This document shows positions 10,094 to 19,249 of a stretch of DNA of 64,000 nucleotides, in pieces (positions within the stretch are counted from its first letter, which is position 1; each line of letters opens with the position of its first letter). Made by a program: the position numbers and the translations under genes. Source of the DNA: an uncultured Alphaproteobacteria bacterium (GTDB taxonomy: Bacteria; Pseudomonadota; Alphaproteobacteria; Rhodobacterales; Rhodobacteraceae); NCBI GenBank assembly GCA_902586885.1, contig CACIJG010000002.1, positions 1 to 64,000 of the forward strand, given 5' to 3'. The notes under the pieces were generated by a model. That model did no database searches. It worked only from the letters and a program-made list of their open reading frames with translations, and had not been told where the DNA came from.

Positions 10094-10675
10094 TCAATAA
10101 AATGACAGATATTTTATTTCCAAAAGAGCGTTATGATCTTTACCATACGCAAGTAGCCCTATAGTTCTAATATTGTTTCCATCTATCTTTTCACGCATAT
10201 GTGATTTGGATCTTTTAAATGCAGATGAGAAAGGTAGTCTAACTTCATTCCACTCTTTATAAGTAGGAAAATTTGCTTGATAATAAAAGCGATATTGTTG
10301 TGGTAAAGAGATAGTTTCACTTGTATTTATATGCATGTAGTATCTTTCACCATTACCTCTTACTTTTAGCAAAATACCTTTGGCACTTTTCGGTCCGTCG
10401 CTGACATAAGTTCTGACCTGGATAAATCCCCCATTATTAGCCGTACTTACAGAGCCTTCTAATCTAAGGTATGGTCCCTCAGAGTCTAAATTTATACCTG
10501 CTTTACCTGTAGAAACTCCCCCCATTACCTGATCAGTGTAAAATTGCCATCTCATCCCAGGATTATCGGTAAAATTATCTATCATTTTATTAATATCTGA
10601 GGAATAAACAGGAACTGAAAACAAAAATATAAATGAAAAAATGCTTAGTAAAGTTCTTTTAAAAAGGAATTTCAT
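10094..10675 (-). CDS. CIA30-family (NDUFAF1-like) secreted protein
   Basis: Signal peptide, 'WQFYTDQVMGGVSTG', 'NNGGFIQVRT' CIA30-domain motifs. Confidence 0.85.
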   Translation of the reverse strand: MKFLFKRTLLSIFSFIFLFSVPVYSSDINKMIDNFTDNPGMRWQFYTDQVMGGVSTGKAGINLDSEGPYLRLEGSVSTANNGGFIQVRTYVSDGPKSAKGILLKVRGNGERYYMHINTSETISLPQQYRFYYQANFPTYKEWNEVRLPFSSAFKRSKSHMREKIDGNNIRTIGLLAYGKDHNALLEIKYLSFY

Positions 10676-10877
10676 AAAACTATCTTACTCTTTAGATGAA
10701 GTTATTGCAAAAAAGAAACCTGTGATTGATACTTTGTGAATAGTAGAATTTTTTCAGAATTAAATCTCCTGAATTTTTTTAATTGGGAAAACTAAAAATA
10801 GTATTTTAAAAATTGCTTACTAGTTTTTTATAAAATAATAATATTAAATACTTTTTTATACAAGAATCGAGTGTAAA

Positions 10878-11285
10878 ATGAAAATCCTAGTTATGGGCTT
10901 GCCAGGAAGCGGTAAAACCTATTTATCAGAAAGATTAGCTCCTCTCCTTCAAGCCGCTTGGTACAATGCTGATAAAGTAAGAGAGATGGCAAATGATTGG
11001 GATTTCTCTGAAAGCGCAAGGATACGGCAAGCAAATAGGATGCGGTGTATCGCAGATTTTGAGAAACAAAATGGACGCCTTGTTATTTGTGATTTTGTAT
11101 GCCCAACAAAAGAAACTAGGGAAAAATTTGATGCGGATATAATTATTTGGATGGACACGATTGGAGCAGGACGATTTGAAGATACTAATAAACTATTCCA
11201 AGAACCTAAAAATGTTGACTTTCATATTACTGAATGGAATCAAACCAATCACAAAACAATAGCCAAAAAAATTTTGAGGGGATAA
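10878..11285 (+). CDS. adenylylsulfate-kinase-like P-loop kinase
   Basis: MKILVMGLPGSGKTYLSERLAPLL, 'YNADKVREMANDWDFS', 'VICDFVCPTKETRE'. Confidence 0.8.
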   Translation: MKILVMGLPGSGKTYLSERLAPLLQAAWYNADKVREMANDWDFSESARIRQANRMRCIADFEKQNGRLVICDFVCPTKETREKFDADIIIWMDTIGAGRFEDTNKLFQEPKNVDFHITEWNQTNHKTIAKKILRG

Positions 11286-11433
11286 ATCTATATCAGTTGC
11301 AACCTATCTGTAAAAACTATATTTACTATCTTGATTGAGGTAGTTATTGCCTAAATTCACCGTTTATATACCTTGCGTAAATAATTAATAAGGCAAAAAA
11401 TATTCAAATATAAAAAACTTGGAGCACCGAAGA

Positions 11434-11823
11434 ATGTTTGATTGGAAAAAGCCCACAGTGCAAATGTTAGGAAGATGGCAACCTTGGCACGATGGTCACA
11501 AAGAGCTGTTTAAGAGATGTGTTGTAAAAACAGGTCAAGTCATAATTCAAGTTAGAGACGTTGAGGGCTCTTCAGGAGGAGTCGGTCAAGATGACAATCC
11601 CTTTAATTGGGTTTCTGTTTGTAAGAATATAGAAGAAAATCTGCATAAAGAGGGCTTCAAGCGTGGCGAAGAATTTGAAATAATGTTAGTTCCAAACATC
11701 GTAAATATTACTTATGGAAGAGGCGTTGGTTATGTCTTCGAAGAGGAAGTTTTTGATAAATCCATAACTGACATTAGTGCAACAAAAATTAGGAAGGAAC
11801 TAAGGGAAAAAGGTGAACTTTAG
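11434..11823 (+). CDS. cytidylyltransferase-like nucleotidyltransferase (ATP-sulfurylase/NMNAT superfamily)
   Basis: 'GRWQPWHDGHKELF' HxGH motif and 'DISATKIRKEL' C-terminal motif; ATG 11434 with GGAG preferred over the track's TTG at 11419. Confidence 0.8.
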   Translation: MFDWKKPTVQMLGRWQPWHDGHKELFKRCVVKTGQVIIQVRDVEGSSGGVGQDDNPFNWVSVCKNIEENLHKEGFKRGEEFEIMLVPNIVNITYGRGVGYVFEEEVFDKSITDISATKIRKELREKGEL

Positions 11824-12101
11824 TACATGTCCCCTATCTTGATCACTAATTACATAATTTTTTGCTTTAATATAATTGGCCTACACACTTGGTTATACAG
11901 AAGCATTATATTTTTGGGGTAAATAGTAGGTGGATTGTTAAAACAAAAATATAAAGTTCATTTTATAAATGTAAAAATCGCTACTTTATTAAAACTGAAA
12001 CGAAAAGTTTCTGCTAACAAACATGAAACTTACAAGGATAATCAGATGTGGCGTACTATGCTTAATGTAACAGAAATATCAAAAGATATTGAGAGGATAT
12101 A

Positions 12102-12437
12102 ATGAATAAGTGGGAAACAATTACTAAACTAATTAAAAATAAAAATTTTGAAGAATTAGAAAACATTTTGCATGATGAATATTTATATCTTAGAGAAACC
12201 ACTTTAATTCCAAAAGATGAGATGGTTGAATTCATAAAAAAGAGATTTGATGCGGGGTTAACTTTTGAAAAGCTCGAACTTATAATTGAGAATAAGGATT
12301 TGTTGGCCTGGAGGGACGTTTTGATTGAACATGGCGGGAAAAAATGGGAAACAACTAACGTCCAAATATGGAAAGACAACAAGGTTTGGAGAGATATTGT
12401 CAGTGTTCGTGATTTAGAAAAAGAGGACCCACTTTAA
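12102..12437 (+). CDS. NTF2/SnoaL-like small protein (paralog A)
   Basis: 111 aa; alignable by eye with ORFs 17999..18319 and 19614..19964. Confidence 0.75.
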   Translation: MNKWETITKLIKNKNFEELENILHDEYLYLRETTLIPKDEMVEFIKKRFDAGLTFEKLELIIENKDLLAWRDVLIEHGGKKWETTNVQIWKDNKVWRDIVSVRDLEKEDPL

Positions 12438-12470
12438 TTCACTAATAATTTAACGGCTTTGTTAGATTAA

Positions 12471-12523
12471 CTGGAGATGTAAACGTATTGTATTTTTGAG
12501 TTTTGTAGCAGATGGGGTGTTTT
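12471..12523 (+). repeat. island repeat RA, copy 1 (partial)
   Basis: ...acgtattgtatttttgagttttgtagcagatggggtgtttt matches the 3' half of the consensus. Confidence 0.75.
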
Positions 12524-12615
12524 GACTTTCTAAGAACGCCTATTATCTTTACCTTGCGTCATCTTTGTCTTAAGATTTATTAAAAAATTGATAACACAAA
12601 CCTATGGAGGGAATT

Positions 12616-13332
12616 ATGAGTGATGTGTCAGCAAACAGAGAAGCGATAAAAAAAAACAAAAAGAGAATCTTCGAGATAGATTCCCAAGTTATGACTAATA
12701 AGACCATGATATACGCTTCTAGATCAATGATAGAAGAAAATCGATTAATGATACTTAGCAACTATGCAGCGGCATTTATGGGCAATAGACAAATAGCGAA
12801 TAGCAATACTGATGAGATTTTTGAAAATAGACAGGCTATTTTAGACAATGCTGAATCAAATAATGAGGTAGAGGAAAATTTTATAAATTCTCAAAAAAAT
12901 AAAGCAGCACTTGATTTCTTAAATCATCGGTCTGCTTTAAATTCCGCTGTGCTATCAATCAGCGAGGAAATGGCAGAAATAAACTCCAGATTAATAGATA
13001 TCAACAGGAGGATTATGGAGTCTAATCAAGAGATTGTTGAATTCAATCAGAAACAAATAGATATAAATAGTTCACTTTTAGGAGGCGATCTACAAACTTC
13101 TAAAGCTACTCCTGACTCAAATGCAACCACTATAGAAAACAACCAAAAAATGATGACAGAACTGGAAGAAAGAGTCAGTTCTAACCGTGCGAAAATGGAG
13201 TCATTAATATCTACCTCAGAAAAAAATTCTGAATCGCTTATGGAAAATAAGAAAGGAATTGGTGATAGACGACAATTAATGATGAGTAATCGTGAAAAAA
13301 TCACGGCAAATAAGTCAAAAATATTTAGTTAA
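12616..13332 (+). CDS. Asn-ladder heptad/coiled-coil repeat protein
   Basis: MSDVSANREAIKKNKKRIFEID...; runs such as NRRIMES-NQEIVEF-NQKQIDI-NSS; ATG 12616 follows GGAGG, preferred over track start 12604. Confidence 0.8.
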   Translation: MSDVSANREAIKKNKKRIFEIDSQVMTNKTMIYASRSMIEENRLMILSNYAAAFMGNRQIANSNTDEIFENRQAILDNAESNNEVEENFINSQKNKAALDFLNHRSALNSAVLSISEEMAEINSRLIDINRRIMESNQEIVEFNQKQIDINSSLLGGDLQTSKATPDSNATTIENNQKMMTELEERVSSNRAKMESLISTSEKNSESLMENKKGIGDRRQLMMSNREKITANKSKIFS

Positions 13333-13349
13333 AACTAATGCTTTAAGTT

Positions 13350-13374
13350 GATAAGGGTTCAATTGACCCTTATC
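13350..13374 (+). terminator. 9-bp perfect stem hairpin downstream of the Asn-heptad gene, possible terminator
   Basis: GATAAGGGT-tcaattg-ACCCTTATC; weak T tract follows. Confidence 0.5.
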
Positions 13375-13410
13375 AGCTTCAAAAATTTTGGAAGCCCTCA
13401 ATGTTTGTAG

Positions 13411-13492
13411 ACACCATTTTTGTCTACTCCCAATGCTGGACCAACGGGGGCGTACAGATATTCTATTCTTGGATTTTGCAGCAGATGAGTTG
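13411..13492 (+). repeat. island repeat RA, copy 2 (diverged)
   Basis: accatttttgtctactcccaatgctggacca...gatattctattcttggattttgcagcagatg. Confidence 0.75.
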
Positions 13493-13570
13493 CTGACTCA
13501 AAATAATTTAAAGGTCATTGTTGTTACTAATTTAAGATTTCAAATAACTATCAATGTAATATAAATATTT

Positions 13571-14716
13571 TCAATTTAAGAGGAATTCCTCAATTAATGC
13601 TTTAGGTATAATATTATCTCGAGACTTTTTAAATCGTGACTTGAACACCACCACCATATCAAGTTGAGGAAGTATAAAAATGTATTGTCCTTGATATCCT
13701 AGCGCAAAAAAATATTCAGGGTACTTTTTAGAATTTTTTCCCATGCCCCAAGCCTTACGATAAATGAGGTCTGCTTTCCAAACAGTTTCACTGTTCCACC
13801 ATTGATATCCATATCCATTAAAACCATAGAACTTCAAGGGATTAAATTGTCCTTTGTTTGGATATGAATGCGTCTTTAAAGATTTTTTGACCCAAGAAGA
13901 GCTTATAACTTGCTTCTCACCCCATCGGCCCCCATTTAGGTAAAGAATACCTAATTTAGCCATATCTCTTGCAGATAGCTTTAAATTGGAATATCCATGA
14001 TTAATACCTTGTGGATCCTTCTGCCATTTATAATTCTTTATGCCGATGTGAGAAAATAAATGTCTTTCCGCAAATTTTTCCAGTGCAGTTTCCGTATTTT
14101 CAGTAACAATAGCAGCTAATAAATGAGATCCACTATTACTATAGTTGAACTTTTCGCCTGATTTTTTTTCCGTTCCTAATGATAATATAAAATCCACCCA
14201 ATTCTTTGAATTTTTGAGTTTTTTGATTCCAGACCAGTTTGAAAGAAAGTTATCTCTTGTTTTTAACCCAGAGGTCATTGTCAACAAATGTTGAAGTTGT
14301 ATTTTATTTAGTCTTGGGTCTTTTTTTATTGTTAAATTCCTTGTTAGAATTGATCCTAAGGTCTGTTTCTCATTTTTTATATAGCCTTTATCGATAGCTA
14401 TACCAACAAGCGCTGAAGTGAAACTTTTTGTTACTGAATAAATATTACTCAGAGAATTTTCATTCATATCACCAGCATAAAACTCTCCAATCAAATATCC
14501 ATTTTTAACGATTACAACGCTATCGATCGGAAATTGCTTCTTTTGAATAAATTGAAACATTTTCTTTATCGGATTTGGACTAAAACCTAATGATTGTGGT
14601 GAAACTGTTTTCCATATTGTAGTTGGCCAGTATTGTGCTGCATAGATTGGCGCTAAGGGCGTGAAAATTAAAAAAAATACTAAGGCTAGTTTACTTAACA
14701 TAGTTATCTGATCCAA
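13571..14716 (-). CDS. serine beta-lactamase-family hydrolase (class C-like)
   Basis: 'SVTKSFTSALVG' SxxK, 'YSNSGSHLL' YxN, signal peptide. Confidence 0.9.
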   Translation of the reverse strand: MDQITMLSKLALVFFLIFTPLAPIYAAQYWPTTIWKTVSPQSLGFSPNPIKKMFQFIQKKQFPIDSVVIVKNGYLIGEFYAGDMNENSLSNIYSVTKSFTSALVGIAIDKGYIKNEKQTLGSILTRNLTIKKDPRLNKIQLQHLLTMTSGLKTRDNFLSNWSGIKKLKNSKNWVDFILSLGTEKKSGEKFNYSNSGSHLLAAIVTENTETALEKFAERHLFSHIGIKNYKWQKDPQGINHGYSNLKLSARDMAKLGILYLNGGRWGEKQVISSSWVKKSLKTHSYPNKGQFNPLKFYGFNGYGYQWWNSETVWKADLIYRKAWGMGKNSKKYPEYFFALGYQGQYIFILPQLDMVVVFKSRFKKSRDNIIPKALIEEFLLN

Positions 14717-14767
14717 TTCTTTAAAAATCTACGGTATTATAGAAATACAAAAATTCGGAGAACTAAG

Positions 14768-15226
14768 CTATAAAACTTTGATTTTTGAGTTAGAGGAGTC
14801 AAAAATTATTGGCTTATCTAACATAGCCTGTAGCCAAAGACGATAATAACTTATCAGTCCCTCTTTTAAGGTAAAAAAACTAAATACATGTGCCGATATC
14901 TCTTTGCCAGTTGCCTCACGACCTAGCCAAGGCCCCTTATGAATCCCAGTAAAAAACCAGTGGGCCATAACTTCATTTTCATTTCCCACTATCTGCTTTA
15001 TCTCAAGTTTTAACTCTCCTATCTGACGACGAAATGTCTTGACGTGAGCTGTAAGTCCATCTCGTCCAGCTGGTCCGCCAAACGCTCTATTTGCTTCATC
15101 AATCATATCTGGTTGCGCAATAGTCTCAATTAAATCTAGTCGACCATTCTGACCAACCTCTATCAAATAAATTTCCATTAATTTTTTTGAATCTATTGCT
15201 TTCATTTTATTTCTCTTATTAACCAC
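14768..15226 (-). CDS. SnoaL-like polyketide cyclase/ester cyclase family protein
   Basis: 'GPAGRDGLTAHVKTFR...HWFFTGIHKGPWLGREATGKEISAHVFSFFTLKEGLI' pattern. Confidence 0.85.
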   Translation of the reverse strand: MVNKRNKMKAIDSKKLMEIYLIEVGQNGRLDLIETIAQPDMIDEANRAFGGPAGRDGLTAHVKTFRRQIGELKLEIKQIVGNENEVMAHWFFTGIHKGPWLGREATGKEISAHVFSFFTLKEGLISYYRLWLQAMLDKPIIFDSSNSKIKVL

Positions 15227-15264
15227 ACAGTTTTAATATATTAATCTAATTACGATACACACCT

Positions 15265-15294
15265 TTGTTTCTCATTCTGTTTCACACCTCATTG
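15265..15294 (+). repeat. 30-bp repeat RB, copy 1
   Basis: TTGTTTCTCATTCTGTTTCACACCTCATTG, 28/30 identical to 19250..19279. Confidence 0.8.
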
Positions 15295-15343
15295 TATATT
15301 TAATCAAAACCCATAAATTTTAAGTAAAACAATACGGTATACT

Positions 15344-16387
15344 TTAAATTTCTCCTATTGAGTGCAAAATAGAGTTTTTTAAAATATCTTCGATTTGGCT
15401 CTTTGTCTTTTCAGAGTCAAGATACTGTCCTCTAGCTAGGTCAACTCGTTCATTATCGGGCTCATAACTTAATGAGATGGTTGGAAATTTCAATAAATGA
15501 GAAGAACTATAACCATGTCCAAGAAAAATTCGCTCATTTTGGACCCATGCGTCAACCGAAGCAATTTGTTTAAAGGTTATCTCTTTATAACTAACTAACT
15601 TATGGAACAAATTAAAGAAAATACCCGGCATCTTTATTGAAAAGATACGCACCGTTTCTGATTTTAAATCAAACCGTGTATAGATTAAACTGTTCGGGAA
15701 CTTTATTGTCAAACCGAAAAGGCAACAAACAAAAATCGCCCAAAAAATAAATATCTCTATATCAAAAAACATTTCAGCCGCAAAAATCAATTCATCTTGA
15801 ACAAGCAAATTGTCGTCGTAAAAAAATAACAAAGAAATTATAGGTCCAAAGAAAATAGTTGCAAATGCTACAGACAGAAAAATGCTTAGCCACCCGATAT
15901 GTAAAATGGTAGCATTACCATTTTCATTAATCTTTAAGGGGTTATATCTTCTGCCGATAATCGTACCTAATATCCACCACTCTATAAATGAGATAAAAAG
16001 TATACCTAGACATAAGATCAAGGCAGTTTTAACTTTATAAATTAAAGCAGTGCCCGTATCATATGGATGAATTATGTGTCCTACTGCAAACGCTGCAGCT
16101 ATAAAATAAAGTACGGCCTTTACAAAGACCTCAAAAATTCTTTTACATAAGCTTGGGAATGATTGGCTAACCTGGGCAGAATTTGTAGGTAGAAAATAAT
16201 TAAGTAAAAGATGAAAGATATAAGCTACAGGAAATGTAAGTATTATCATGAATAAAATAAGAGGATAATCGTTGTAATCTTCAGATGTTGGATCAAAAAC
16301 GCTGGAAGCAATACCAATAACCATTAATAGGAAAGCTGCCCAAATAAAGATTAAAATACCGTATTTTATAATCCTTTTGATCATCAT
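15344..16387 (-). CDS. hypothetical multi-TM membrane protein
   Basis: 347 aa ORF with several hydrophobic segments. Confidence 0.65.
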   Translation of the reverse strand: MMIKRIIKYGILIFIWAAFLLMVIGIASSVFDPTSEDYNDYPLILFMIILTFPVAYIFHLLLNYFLPTNSAQVSQSFPSLCKRIFEVFVKAVLYFIAAAFAVGHIIHPYDTGTALIYKVKTALILCLGILFISFIEWWILGTIIGRRYNPLKINENGNATILHIGWLSIFLSVAFATIFFGPIISLLFFYDDNLLVQDELIFAAEMFFDIEIFIFWAIFVCCLFGLTIKFPNSLIYTRFDLKSETVRIFSIKMPGIFFNLFHKLVSYKEITFKQIASVDAWVQNERIFLGHGYSSSHLLKFPTISLSYEPDNERVDLARGQYLDSEKTKSQIEDILKNSILHSIGEI

Positions 16388-16501
16388 AAGCTAAAAATAC
16401 ACTACTTCCCTTATGTAGATATAAAAAATAATAAATAAATGAAAATCTCTTAGGTTCTAGATACCCTTGATAAATCTAATCATACTTGCTGATGATGCCT
16501 C

Positions 16502-16531
16502 AGATTCTTGGAGTGTGCAACAGATGGAGCG
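16502..16531 (+). repeat. island repeat RA, copy 3 (3' part only)
   Basis: agattcttggagtgtgcaacagatggagcg. Confidence 0.75.
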
Positions 16532-16681
16532 ATCAACTTTTCTAATATCTTTGAAAACAAGTTGTCATAATTTTTACAATTATGTTATTTTTTATTCGTT
16601 GGACGTATAATTTATTAAGTTAAAAATTAGTAATTACCTTCTTTATAATAAGTCAATATTTTTGACTGAAAGGGTATAAAT

Positions 16682-17074
16682 ATTAAAAAATTTGTTAAAA
16701 TTTTTCTTTTTTGCACTCTGATATTTATAGTTATCTTTGCTATAGTATTTTCTCTTGTTTGGTTCCTAGCAAAAGAAGACAAAGAAATAGCTAAGACTTT
16801 TACACTATTAAGTAGCAAAGGTTTATATGTTGAAGCTAGCGAACTAATGCATGACGCTTTGAAAAAAGATTTTCCCATTGAATCTTTTGAGAATGGATTC
16901 AAAAATTCGAAGCCTTATGTTGATACATCCTTTTCATCAGTATCTATGGAAAATAATGTTACTGTCCTTAAAGGCACTGCTAAGACAGAAGATGGTTGTT
17001 CTAGTTTATTAGATTTTAAAATATTAGACGGTAAAATCATTTCCTTTAATATTTCTCCGTTATGTTTAAAATAG
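16682..17074 (+). CDS. membrane-anchored hypothetical protein with probable AUU start
   Basis: Frame open from 16670; IKKFVKIFLFCTLIFIVIFAIVFSLVWFLA TM helix precedes the track's ATG at 16847; AAGGG 7 nt upstream of ATT. Confidence 0.6.
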   Translation: MKKFVKIFLFCTLIFIVIFAIVFSLVWFLAKEDKEIAKTFTLLSSKGLYVEASELMHDALKKDFPIESFENGFKNSKPYVDTSFSSVSMENNVTVLKGTAKTEDGCSSLLDFKILDGKIISFNISPLCLK

Positions 17075-17297
17075 CTTATTTCAATTCCCAAAATCTTTTT
17101 AGTCGCTTATACCCTTAAATACCAGTTCTTCCATTCCCAAGAGATTTCCATAAAGAAAAGAAGAACCAAAAACTTAAAAAGGAAAAAAATCAGTAAACTT
17201 TAATATTTAAGAAGAATACAGATTAAGATTTTTTTGCTAATATGAAGATCAGAAAAAACTAAAATATCGAGTTCTGTTAATAACAAAATTTTTAACT

Positions 17298-17891
17298 ATG
17301 AGAGATCAGGAATTATTAAAGGAACTTTTTTTTGAGTTGACTAAGGTCTTTAACAAAAAAAATGACTTGGAAGCACTTGCTATAGATGCCCTTAACCCTA
17401 AAAATGTTATAAATTATAGACCTAAAAAAGTTTGTAGCTTATCAAAACCTTTTATCGAAGTTATGAAAAAAAAGGATGCTCATAAGGTCTGCAAGAATAT
17501 TCTTAAGGTTGGACTTGAATGGTCTCCTCCAACCACTTCTACGGATAAATTATATATAGAACACAGTCTATCAAAAGCGCATGTAGAATTGGTTGGACCT
17601 GAAGGCATTGTGAAATCAGAAACTTTACGTATTGGTTTATATGGAATGCTTCCTAACTCTGAGTATGGAATTAGAACTCATCCTGCAGAGGAGGTCTACA
17701 TAATGCTAGCTGGAACAGTCTTTTGGAAAGTAGATCCAAGACCATACCTACTAAAAAAACCTTGTGATAGATCAAACCATCCATCAATGGTAGGTCATGC
17801 AAATAAAACAAAGAGGGATGCGTTTATGTCAATTTATGTTTGGCATGGAGATATTTCTACAAGTAATTATCAATATAAAGGAATAAATTAA
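17298..17891 (+). CDS. cupin-fold DMSP lyase-family protein (DddL/DddQ-like), putative
   Basis: 'LEWSPPTTS...VELVGPEG...LRIGLYGMLPNSEYGIRTHPAEEVYIMLAG...HPSMVGHA...MSIYVWHGD' with HxxxExY and distal His. Confidence 0.72.
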   Translation: MRDQELLKELFFELTKVFNKKNDLEALAIDALNPKNVINYRPKKVCSLSKPFIEVMKKKDAHKVCKNILKVGLEWSPPTTSTDKLYIEHSLSKAHVELVGPEGIVKSETLRIGLYGMLPNSEYGIRTHPAEEVYIMLAGTVFWKVDPRPYLLKKPCDRSNHPSMVGHANKTKRDAFMSIYVWHGDISTSNYQYKGIN

Positions 17892-17895
17892 CCAC

Positions 17896-17983
17896 TTTTG
17901 GTCTACCAATTGGTCTACCCCTAGGCAGGACCACTGGGGGTACTCTCGTAGTATGTTCTTGAAATGTGCAGCAGATGGGGTAT
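17896..17983 (+). repeat. island repeat RA, copy 4
   Basis: ttggtctaccaattggtctacccctaggcaggaccactgggggtactctcgtagtatgttcttgaaatgtgcagcagatgggg; starts within ~5 nt of the 17891 stop codon. Confidence 0.85.
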
Positions 17984-17998
17984 ATTACTTGCTTTTAA

Positions 17999-18319
17999 TT
18001 ACATTGCTTCAATTGCGTTGCTTATCTCTCTCCAAACTTTTCCATCTTTATAAAGTTGAATTTGAGTAACTCTATGCTTTTTCCCATTTTTTTGAATTAC
18101 AAAATGCTTAAAAGCCATCATATCTTCATCTTCGTATAATAACTCAGGTTCGTTTATGGCAACCTTGGCTGTAAACTGACTCCTTAACTTTTCAACATGC
18201 TCATGGCGATCCGATAGAGCTGTTTCTTTGATGTACATAAAGTCTTCATGGAGCCACTCCTCCATTTCTTGCCAATTTCGTTCCTCTACAAGCCTTAAAA
18301 CTTTTTTGTACTTTTCCAA
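17999..18319 (-). CDS. NTF2/SnoaL-like small protein (paralog B)
   Basis: 'EEWLHEDFMYIKETALSDRHEHVEKL...LYKDGKVWREISN' aligns with paralogs A and C. Confidence 0.75.
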   Translation of the reverse strand: MEKYKKVLRLVEERNWQEMEEWLHEDFMYIKETALSDRHEHVEKLRSQFTAKVAINEPELLYEDEDMMAFKHFVIQKNGKKHRVTQIQLYKDGKVWREISNAIEAM

Positions 18320-18374
18320 TCAGGTCTCCAAAATTATTTCTATTTCAAACTAATTTTACAATTACATTTTTAAC

Positions 18375-18719
18375 TTAATTGGGGTTGTAGAAGGTTCCCG
18401 TCTTTTTTAAGTGATCAATAAAATTCATGTTTACAGCGATGGAGCCTCCAATAGGTCCTTCTAAAGTCTCAACTTTTAAACCCTGGTTTTTAAATGACTC
18501 AATCATTGGCTCTGCCACATTCTTGTAATCTTTTTTACAAGTCGCATAGTCAGGAAATAATAGCAGTGTTCCTATTGTGTTGTCAGATATATCAAACATC
18601 AGTTTTAGCAATAAACCATTTTTTATTCCATCTGCATCTGAAGTAGTGTTTGTATATTTTATTACCATTTCTTTTGATAGCTTGTCCTTAAACACAATTT
18701 TATGATATCTAGCATACAT
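18375..18719 (-). CDS. hypothetical protein, possibly dimeric alpha/beta-barrel fold
   Basis: 114 aa ORF between repeats RA4 and RA5. Confidence 0.55.
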   Translation of the reverse strand: MYARYHKIVFKDKLSKEMVIKYTNTTSDADGIKNGLLLKLMFDISDNTIGTLLLFPDYATCKKDYKNVAEPMIESFKNQGLKVETLEGPIGGSIAVNMNFIDHLKKTGTFYNPN

Positions 18720-18782
18720 TTGAATTGCTCCTTATAAGGGTTAATTCTTAAGTTCAGGAATTATACTCTTAATAGATTTTTG

Positions 18783-18868
18783 ATGCACCATTTTTGTCTA
18801 CCCCTACGCCAGACCACTTGGGGTACTCACGTATTCTATTCATGGAGTGTGAAGCAGATGGGGTGTTT
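18783..18868 (+). repeat. island repeat RA, copy 5
   Basis: atgcaccatttttgtctacccctacgccagaccacttggggtactcacgtattctattcatggagtgtgaagcagatggggtgttt. Confidence 0.9.
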
Positions 18869-18872
18869 AAAC

Positions 18873-19112
18873 TTACTTGTCACAGACAGTTTGATAGACA
18901 GTAGAATAGTCCGCTGCGACTGAAGCGTATAGCGCCCCCTTTTCCTCACTCTTCTTTTTCCACTGTTTATCGGCAAGAGCCGTGAAAAACCCAATTGCTT
19001 TAAATAAATCGGAACATTGCTTAGTTGACCATTTTTTATCGGATTGTGCCGAAGCAAAAGAAGCTACAACAGAAAATAAAGCAGTAAATATAAACAATCT
19101 CAGAAATGTCAT
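18873..19112 (-). CDS. small secreted hypothetical protein
   Basis: 79 aa, signal peptide MTFLRLFIFTALFSVVASFASA, two Cys. Confidence 0.6.
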   Translation of the reverse strand: MTFLRLFIFTALFSVVASFASAQSDKKWSTKQCSDLFKAIGFFTALADKQWKKKSEEKGALYASVAADYSTVYQTVCDK

Positions 19113-19249
19113 AGTCTCTCCTTTGATATATGTATCTGTATGTTAAATTAAGTATCCATTTCTAATTTTGTCAAATTAAAGATCTAGGGTCAAAATTGCA
19201 ATGTAAGAAGTGTTTATAGGAAAAATATAACAACATTGATGGTGCCTAA

